From assembly GCA_002383415.1 (NCBI GenBank), contig DFYU01000096.1:1-5042 (forward strand): DNA of 5,042 bases, in the 5' to 3' direction. This document shows positions 1 to 5,042 of the stretch, in pieces; within the stretch, counting starts at the first letter, position 1; each line of letters opens with the position of its first letter. Position numbers and translations under genes: made by a program. This stretch comes from Geobacter sp. UBA4074 (GTDB lineage Bacteria; Desulfobacterota; Desulfuromonadia; Geobacterales; Pseudopelobacteraceae). The notes under the pieces were generated by a model, which did not search any database, was not told the origin of the DNA, and saw only the letters and a program-made list of their open reading frames with translations.

Positions 1-572
1 TGACCATCAAGATCCGCAGTGGCTGGCAGTGTGGCGAGCATGTCTATCAGGAGGTGGGTCGGATAGCAGAAGGAGAGGGCTGCGACGCTATCACCCTGCA
101 TCCCCGCAGCCGCTCCCAGATGTTTTCCGGCCAGGCCGACTGGCCGCTGCTGGCGCGGCTGAAGGAGACGGTTAGCATCCCGGTGATCGGCAGCGGTGAC
201 CTGTTCAAGCCTGAGGACTGCCGACGGATGCTGCATGAGACCGGCTGCGACGGTGTGATGATCGCCCGGGGCGCCCTGGGCAACCCCTGGATTTTTCGTC
301 AGACCCTGGAACTGCTGCAGGGGGGTGCGCCTGCGCCGGTTACCCCCCAAGAGCGTGCTGTAACGGCTGAAGAACACCTGCAGTTGCAGATCGAGGCGCT
401 GGGTGAGGCGGTTGGGGTACGTGAGATGAAGAAACACCTGGGCTGGTATATCCATGGGGTGCCGGGGGCGGCCAGCCTGCGGCGCACCGTCAACAACGCC
501 CAGACCGCCGGGCAACTGCGGGCGGTACTGGCGCAACTGGCGCAGAACGGAGCAGACGCAAGCGGTGTCTAA
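1..572 (+). CDS. dusB: tRNA-dihydrouridine synthase, DusB/NifR3 type (C-terminal part, 5' end outside window)
   Basis: This is the last 189 codons (reading from base 3) of an FMN-dependent enzyme that uses NADPH to reduce uridines to dihydrouridine in tRNA in the cytoplasm. The frame opens with KIRSGW, the Dus KIR motif of the TIM barrel. It is followed by ITLHPRSRSQMFSG (HxR region), then VIGSGDL and MIARGALGNPWIF, the FMN-phosphate-binding end of the barrel. The C-terminal helical tRNA-binding domain carries KKHLGWYIHGVPGA and LRRTVNN, as in DusB proteins. E. coli DusB is about 320 residues, so roughly 130 are missing upstream. The GTG at 54 is internal and not a start, since homology runs in from the window edge. 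The stop TAA is at 570-572 and overlaps the start of the kinase gene, pointing to one operon. Known in alphaproteobacteria as nifR3, upstream of ntrBC. Family is certain; DusB rather than another Dus paralogue is very likely. Confidence 0.95.
   Translation, partial: TIKIRSGWQCGEHVYQEVGRIAEGEGCDAITLHPRSRSQMFSGQADWPLLARLKETVSIPVIGSGDLFKPEDCRRMLHETGCDGVMIARGALGNPWIFRQTLELLQGGAPAPVTPQERAVTAEEHLQLQIEALGEAVGVREMKKHLGWYIHGVPGAASLRRTVNNAQTAGQLRAVLAQLAQNGADASGV
549..552 (+). promoter_or_regulatory. Weak ribosome binding site for the kinase GTG start
   Basis: GGAG lies 12 bases before the GTG at 565, inside the end of dusB. The spacing is longer than ideal, so translation of the kinase probably leans on ribosomes finishing dusB 8 bases past its start (coupling). 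No better start is seen: upstream in-frame codons encode dusB-shadow sequence, and the next GTG (598) has no purine-rich leader. Confidence 0.45.
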
Positions 573-1662
573 CGAACGCAACGAATATTACGCCACCGTG
601 CTGGACAGCGTGGGAGACGGCGTGATCGTGATCGGCCGCCAGGGGCAGGTGACCCTGATGAACCCGGCTGCCGAGGAGCTGACCGGCCGTTCCCGTCGCC
701 AGACACTGGATTTGCCGTTTGTTGACGCCTTCAGCAGTGAGCCGGTGCTGGTGGAGATGGTCGAGCGCACCGCCGCCAGTGGTGTATCCCGTTCCGATCA
801 GGACAACGTGGTGCTGAAGAATACCGGCCGTCTGATCCCGGTCAATGCCTCCACCGTGCCGTTGATGCGTGCCGACGGCGAGGCGATCGGTGTGATCCTG
901 ACCCTGCGTGACATGACCTCGATCCGCGAACTGGAAGCGGCGGTGCGGCAGGCCGACCGGCTCTCTACCCTGGGCACCCTGGCCGCCGGTCTGGCCCATG
1001 AAGTGAAAAACCCGCTGGGCGGCATCAAGGGGGCGGCCCAGCTGCTGGAGCGGGAGCTGGACCCGGACAACGATCTGCTGGAATACCCGCGGGTGATGAT
1101 CCGCGAGGCGGAGCGGATCGACAAGATCATCCGTCAACTGCTGGAACTGGCCTCTCCCAAGGGGCCGCGCTATGCCCCGGTCAACCTGCATATGGTGCTG
1201 GGGGATATCATCCTGCTGCAGCGCGAGGCGGCCGGTTCGCGCGAGGTCTCCATCGTGACCGGTTTTGATCCCAGCATCCCGCCGATCATGGCCGATGAGG
1301 CCCAGCTGACCCAGGTCTTTTTGAACCTGATCCGCAATGCCCTGGAGGCGATGAGCGAAGGGGGGCGCTTGACGGTCACCAGCCGGGTGCTGTCTGACTA
1401 TCAGTTGGGCCGTGACGAGGGACGCAGCCGGATGGTGGCGGTGGAGGTGGCCGACACCGGCCCCGGCATTGCAGCGGAAAATCTGTCCAAGGTGGGCACC
1501 CCCTTCTTCAGCACCAAAGAGAGCGGCACCGGCCTGGGGCTGGCCATCTGCCAGAAGATCGTGTCTGAACACCGCGGCATGCTGAAGATCGATTCCCAGC
1601 CGGGTCAGGGTACCCGGATCAGCGTGTTGCTGCCGTTGATCCAATCACCCGCGAAAGGGTAA
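565..1662 (+). CDS. ntrB: NtrB-type PAS sensor histidine kinase
   Basis: Predicted cytoplasmic sensor kinase of 365 residues; no membrane segment or signal peptide is seen, which fits NtrB. A PAS domain spans about residues 5-120 (DSVGDGVIVI, then MNPAAEELTGRS). The dimerisation/phosphoacceptor helix holds His145 in LAHEVKNPLGGIKGAAQLL, nearly identical in style to E. coli NtrB around its own His. The ATPase domain has the N box (LIRNALEAM, Asn258), G1 (DTGPG, 297-301), an FF pair (314-315) and G2 (GTGLGL, 321-326), so it looks fully active. The GTG at 565 is chosen because the PAS domain begins right after it and the earlier in-frame sequence from 454 reads as dusB in another frame. It overlaps dusB by 8 bases and is followed 5 bases later by its presumed partner regulator. 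In Geobacter I recall a similar kinase named GnfL in nitrogen-fixation control; equivalence is not proven here. In enterics NtrB is controlled by PII, and the signal here is inferred only. Confidence 0.93.
   Translation: MSNERNEYYATVLDSVGDGVIVIGRQGQVTLMNPAAEELTGRSRRQTLDLPFVDAFSSEPVLVEMVERTAASGVSRSDQDNVVLKNTGRLIPVNASTVPLMRADGEAIGVILTLRDMTSIRELEAAVRQADRLSTLGTLAAGLAHEVKNPLGGIKGAAQLLERELDPDNDLLEYPRVMIREAERIDKIIRQLLELASPKGPRYAPVNLHMVLGDIILLQREAAGSREVSIVTGFDPSIPPIMADEAQLTQVFLNLIRNALEAMSEGGRLTVTSRVLSDYQLGRDEGRSRMVAVEVADTGPGIAAENLSKVGTPFFSTKESGTGLGLAICQKIVSEHRGMLKIDSQPGQGTRISVLLPLIQSPAKG
1654..1659 (+). promoter_or_regulatory. Ribosome binding site of ntrC
   Basis: AAAGGG lies 8 bases upstream of the ATG at 1668 and overlaps the last codons of the kinase gene. 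The spacing is good and fixes the regulator start. Confidence 0.75.
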
Positions 1663-1667
1663 TACCT

Positions 1668-3113
<1,446 letters not shown>

Positions 3114-3121
3114 CTACTGCG

Positions 3122-3145
3122 GGCGCCGGAAACGGCGCCTTTTTT
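3122..3145 (+). terminator. Rho-independent terminator of the dusB-ntrB-ntrC operon
   Basis: A perfect 7-base-pair GC stem (GGCGCCG at 3122-3128, CGGCGCC at 3133-3139) closes a GAAA tetraloop and is followed by six T residues (3140-3145), then G and four more T. It begins 9 bases after the ntrC stop. Read from the minus strand the same stem is followed by no U-run, so it should work only for the plus-strand operon, although the convergent HAD gene stops just beside it (3149). Confidence 0.93.
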
Positions 3146-3148
3146 GTT

Positions 3149-3772
3149 TTAAAACACGTGCTGCAACAGCTGGCTGTGGCGTTCGATCACCGCCAGCGCC
3201 TCAAGCTCGGACTTGTAGGCGATGAACGGCACCCCGGCGGCAGCGGCGGCCTGCATGTCCACAGCGCTGTCCCCCACGAACAGCGCCTCGTGGGGCGCCA
3301 GGCCGTAATGCTCCAGCACCTTCAGCAGCGGTTCGGGGTGCGGCTTGGGATTAGCCACCTTACCGGCGGTCATGATGCAGCCGAAGAACCCCTCCAGCCC
3401 GAAGTCCTCGATGATCATCTCCATGGATGATGCCCGGTTGGTGCAGACCGCCAGTTCCACCCGGCCTTTCAGCTGTTCCAGCGTCTCCACCAGCTCATCC
3501 TCCCGCCGCATGTAGGGCATCAGCTCCTTGTAGCGGATGGTCTTGCCGATCGCTATCGCCTCATCCTTCTGCGGGTCGTTGGCAAAGAAGTGCTCCATCA
3601 CATCCAGGTAGGAGTAGGTGTGCAACACCCGCTCCGAGACCTGGCAGAGGCGGTCGATGGGCGGCCGTCCCAGACCGGCCATGATCCGGTTGTAAAAGAT
3701 GTAGTTGGATTCGATGGAGTCCAGGATGACCCCGTCGCAGTCATAAATAACCGCCTTATAGCGTGGTGTCAC
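3149..3772 (-). CDS. HAD-superfamily hydrolase, phosphoglycolate-phosphatase-like
   Basis: Predicted 207-residue cytoplasmic phosphatase with all four HAD motifs: motif I YDCDGVILDS (nucleophile Asp11, Asp13), motif II Thr111 in AVCTN, motif III Lys143 in NPKPHPE, and motif IV GDSAVD (167-172). A helical C1-type cap lies between motif I and motif II (about residues 20-90), as in Gph and beta-phosphoglucomutase-like enzymes, so a small phosphorylated metabolite is the likely substrate. Which one cannot be told from sequence. The open frame extends to an ATG-type codon at 3820, but I choose GTG at 3772. It directly precedes the first conserved strand, has AGAGGA 9 bases upstream, and overlaps the HNH stop as GTGA, the classic coupling arrangement. 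The longer start would overlap the HNH gene by about 50 bases. Second gene of an HNH-HAD pair on the minus strand, converging with ntrC. No dedicated U-rich terminator is seen downstream. Confidence 0.9.
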   Translation of the reverse strand: MTPRYKAVIYDCDGVILDSIESNYIFYNRIMAGLGRPPIDRLCQVSERVLHTYSYLDVMEHFFANDPQKDEAIAIGKTIRYKELMPYMRREDELVETLEQLKGRVELAVCTNRASSMEMIIEDFGLEGFFGCIMTAGKVANPKPHPEPLLKVLEHYGLAPHEALFVGDSAVDMQAAAAAGVPFIAYKSELEALAVIERHSQLLQHVF

Positions 3773-4083
3773 GATTCGTTTTCCTCTTTGGTGTGCATCC
3801 GTTGCAGATACTCTTCCCATTCCATCGGCAACAGGTACTTCTTGCGGCTGTTACATTCCCGGCAGGAGGGGACCACGTTGTTGCGGCTGGCCTTGCCGCC
3901 GCGGGTGACCGGCACGATATGGTCCATGGTCAGTTCCTCGGCTGTAAAACTGCCGCCGCACCAGTGGCATCTGCCCTGGGCGATCCGGTTTTTCCACCAG
4001 CGGCTGCGGCGCAGCTCGCGGGATTTGTCCCGTTCCCGTTTGATCTCTTCCTCAGTGATATCAATTTCGAAATGTTGAAACAC
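3769..4083 (-). CDS. Small HNH-type endonuclease domain protein
   Basis: 104-residue predicted zinc-bound HNH (McrA-like) nuclease. A basic, charged N-terminal helix (EEEIKRERDKSRELRRSRWW) is followed by CHWC (Cys39, Cys42), DHIVPVTRGGK (Asp54, catalytic-type His55), NNVVP (Asn68/69) and CRECN (Cys74, Cys77, Asn78). The four cysteines form the usual structural zinc site, and the last H of the motif is Asn, a common HNN variant. The natural substrate is unknown: such stand-alone HNH proteins are widespread and few are characterised. The frame can begin at ATG 4107, but I prefer GTG 4083. It has AAGAGG six bases upstream, whereas the ATG has no Shine-Dalgarno sequence and its extra eight residues (MLLKKRFF) are an AT-rich tail that would be read through that site. 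The stop TGA at 3771-3769 overlaps the HAD start. It lies downstream of mutS2 in the same direction, separated by the palindromic repeat. Confidence 0.85.
   Translation of the reverse strand: MFQHFEIDITEEEIKRERDKSRELRRSRWWKNRIAQGRCHWCGGSFTAEELTMDHIVPVTRGGKASRNNVVPSCRECNSRKKYLLPMEWEEYLQRMHTKEENES
3782..3787 (-). promoter_or_regulatory. Ribosome binding site deciding the HAD start
   Basis: AGAGGA on the minus strand, 9 bases upstream of the GTG at 3772 and inside the end of the HNH gene. It supports the short GTG start over the longer frame beginning at 3820. Confidence 0.75.
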
Positions 4084-4089
4084 AAAAAA

Positions 4090-4095
4090 CCTCTT
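4090..4095 (-). promoter_or_regulatory. Ribosome binding site deciding the HNH start
   Basis: AAGAGG on the minus strand, followed by six T and then GTG at 4083. This is the only good Shine-Dalgarno sequence in the leader and argues for GTG 4083 over ATG 4107. Confidence 0.65.
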
Positions 4096-4109
4096 TTTCA
4101 AAAGCATTC

Positions 4110-4228
4110 AACGCAAAGTTTACACGAGAGACGCGAAGGCGCAGAGAAAAACACTACCCAAACGAGCTGGGGAAACAATAGAAGAGATCCCTTTGCGTCT
4201 TTGCGCCTTGCCTTAGACCCTTTGCGTT
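4110..4228. repeat. 119-bp palindromic repeat element built of RCGCAAAG octamers (REP/MITE-like)
   Basis: The ends are an exact 9-base inverted repeat, AACGCAAAG (4110-4118) and CTTTGCGTT (4220-4228). Each arm holds three octamers of an RCGCAAAG type: ACGCAAAG 4111-4118, ACGCGAAG 4131-4138 and GCGCAGAG 4139-4146 on the left. Read on the minus strand, the right arm has ACGCAAAG 4227-4220, GCGCAAAG 4206-4199 and ACGCAAAG 4198-4191. The layout (one octamer, 12-13 base spacer, two tandem octamers) is mirrored in both arms. It fills most of the mutS2-HNH gap, starting 8 bases after the mutS2 stop, and no convincing gene lies in it. No clear target-site duplication flanks it. From memory, intergenic repeats reading ACGCAAAGGCGCAAAG occur in many bacterial genomes; copy number here cannot be seen from one window. 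Confidence 0.8.
4130..4207 (+). repeat. Inner hairpin of the repeat element (17-base arms, 44-base loop)
   Basis: Bases 4130-4146 (GACGCGAAGGCGCAGAG) face 4191-4207 (CTTTGCGTCTTTGCGCC). As plus-strand RNA, 16 of 17 positions pair, with three G-U pairs and one A-C mismatch. The 44-base loop contains a small further stem, CCCA (4157-4160) with TGGG (4168-4171). The 9-base terminal arms outside could add to the stem across an 11 by 12 base internal loop. Whether it is transcribed is unknown. Confidence 0.6.
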
Positions 4229-4236
4229 AAAAACGG

Positions 4237-5042
4237 CTAGTCCAGTTCGGCGATAGTGGCGCCGTCGCGCCCCTCGTGGGGGGCGCCGCTGCGCCAGGTG
4301 GCCACCTGCGGGTGGCGTCCCAGAAATTTCCGCACCGCCTGTTGCAGCACGCCGCTGCCCAGGCCATGCACCACCCGGATCTCACGTTCACCGGCCAGCA
4401 CGGCCTGATCGACGAAGGCCTCCAGCAGGGTCAGGGCCTCATCGACCCGCTTGCCGATCAGGTTCAGTTCGGATGAGGCCGATGCGACGGTCTGGGCCAT
4501 ACGGATGGGCGTATGGGCCGGGCGTTTAGTGGCAGCCGGGGCGGCTGATGCTTGTGACAGGCCGTGCAGCGGCACCTCCATCTCGATGCTGCCGGCCCGC
4601 ACCCTGATCTTCTGGCGGGCCTGATCCACTGCCACGACCGTTGCGTCGCGGTCTAACAGACGTAGGTGAACCTGCTGGCCCGGCTTGAGGGTGTCGGCGG
4701 CTGGCGTCTGCTGGTCGGCCGGGGCAAAGCTGGCCTCCAGTTGGCCGGCGCGCTCACGGAGCCTGTCGGCGGTCTCCTTGCGCCGTTCCTTGCGATACTC
4801 GTCCAGCAGGCTGTTCAGCTCGCGACGGGTTGCGGTCACCAGGGCGCGGGCCTCGTCGCGGCCCTGCTCCGCAATCCTGCGCCGCAGCTCATCCAGTTCG
4901 GCCCGTTGCTGCTCCAGCTGCCGGGCCTGCTCCGCCAGACGCTGCCGCTCCGTCTGCTGGCCTGCCAGCTCATCGGCCAGGGCGTTGCGTTTCTGGCGCA
5001 GCTCCTCAATCACCCCGGCAAAGGCGGTGCCGGCATCCCCCA
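4237..5042 (-). CDS. mutS2: MutS2 family protein, C-terminal part (5' end outside window)
   Basis: The last 267 codons of MutS2, an ABC-type ATPase with a C-terminal Smr domain. Family members are linked to suppression of recombination and, in Bacillus, to rescue of collided ribosomes. The visible part starts in a long Glu/Arg/Gln-rich coiled coil (about residues 10-105, numbering from the first codon in the window). A KOW-like beta region follows (about 115-165, with LKPGQQVHL and MEVPLHGL), then a Thr/Pro/Ala linker and the Smr domain (about 190-267). Smr hallmarks present are VVHGLGSG (HGxGxG, 225-230) and DGATIAEL near the end. The usual LDLR motif reads LNLI (192-195), which is noteworthy. 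The ATPase and clamp domains, about two thirds of a normal 780-residue protein, lie beyond the window. The GTG at 5013 is internal, since coding continues to the edge. Stop TAG is at 4239-4237. The HNH and HAD genes follow in the same direction. A stand-alone Smr protein is unlikely given the coiled coil and KOW region. Confidence 0.92.
   Translation of the reverse strand, partial: GDAGTAFAGVIEELRQKRNALADELAGQQTERQRLAEQARQLEQQRAELDELRRRIAEQGRDEARALVTATRRELNSLLDEYRKERRKETADRLRERAGQLEASFAPADQQTPAADTLKPGQQVHLRLLDRDATVVAVDQARQKIRVRAGSIEMEVPLHGLSQASAAPAATKRPAHTPIRMAQTVASASSELNLIGKRVDEALTLLEAFVDQAVLAGEREIRVVHGLGSGVLQQAVRKFLGRHPQVATWRSGAPHEGRDGATIAELD

Noticed and set aside
527..544. Perfect tandem 9-base repeat ACTGGCGCA twice at the end of dusB
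   Set aside because: It encodes LAQLAQ in an amphipathic helix; simple codon-level repetition in a coding region with no further copies.
454..564. Upstream extension of the kinase frame
   Set aside because: These codons overlap conserved DusB C-terminal sequence in another frame and give a Pro/Arg-rich peptide unlike any kinase N-terminus. PAS homology begins just after 565.
490..1644. Long open frame of 384 codons on the minus strand opposite the kinase gene
   Set aside because: Composition is His/Gln/Arg-rich low-sense sequence with no family motifs, fully antisense to a well-supported kinase. It is the usual by-product of GC-rich third positions.
3773..3820. N-terminal extension of the HAD protein (start at 3820)
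   Set aside because: It would overlap the HNH gene, lacks HAD-like sequence, and the GTG at 3772 has a good Shine-Dalgarno site and GTGA coupling.
4147..4180. Possible minus-strand promoter (TTGTTT, 16 bases, TAGTGT) for the HNH-HAD pair inside the repeat
   Set aside because: Only about half the consensus bases match in each box; too weak to call without transcript data.
4110..4228. CRISPR array or tRNA-like structure in the mutS2-HNH gap
   Set aside because: The octamers are inverted across a centre, not regularly spaced direct repeats, and no acceptor/anticodon arms can be drawn.
3763..4230. Plus-strand frame of 155 codons covering the HNH gene and the repeat
   Set aside because: Antisense to the HNH motif and ends in a peptide translated from the octamer repeats (FASLRL-type), a typical spurious product.

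Overview
The window looks like ordinary chromosome of a GC-rich Gram-negative bacterium. The best guess is a deltaproteobacterium of the Geobacter/Trichlorobacter/Pelobacter group. That placement rests on protein style and on memory of similar two-component pairs in Geobacter, not on a database search. Coding is dense: five genes plus one more cut by the window edge, no intergenic stretch over 160 bases, and no RNA gene, CRISPR array, prophage or transposase seen.

Left half, plus strand (1-3145): the 3' end of a tRNA-dihydrouridine synthase gene (dusB, historically nifR3), then a PAS-containing NtrB-type sensor kinase, then an NtrC-type sigma-54 activator. The kinase GTG start lies inside the end of dusB (8-base overlap), and the regulator starts 5 bases after the kinase stop, so the three are almost certainly one operon. 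It ends at a strong GAAA-loop terminator at 3122-3145. This is the gene order of the nifR3-ntrB-ntrC operon known from alphaproteobacteria. The kinase should phosphorylate Asp54 of the regulator, which would then use its GAFTGA-bearing AAA+ domain to open sigma-54 promoters, plausibly nitrogen-related.

Right half, minus strand (5042 down to 3149): the C-terminal part of MutS2 (coiled coil, KOW-like region, Smr domain), a 153-base gap, a small HNH-type nuclease of 104 residues, and a HAD-superfamily phosphatase whose GTG start overlaps the HNH stop as GTGA. The two downstream genes are translationally coupled. Both are best started at GTG codons preceded by good Shine-Dalgarno sequences, shorter than the longest open frames. 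The two gene clusters converge on a 35-base gap.

The gap between mutS2 and the HNH gene is filled by the most unusual object here: a 119-base element (4110-4228) with exact 9-base terminal inverted repeats and six copies of an RCGCAAAG-like octamer, three per arm, able to fold into a long hairpin. It resembles a dispersed repeat (REP/MITE-like) and its mismatches are mostly of the kind that leave G-U pairs in plus-strand RNA. No clearly new multi-gene system is visible. The least characterised parts are this element, the HNH-HAD pair, and an Smr domain lacking the usual LDLR motif.
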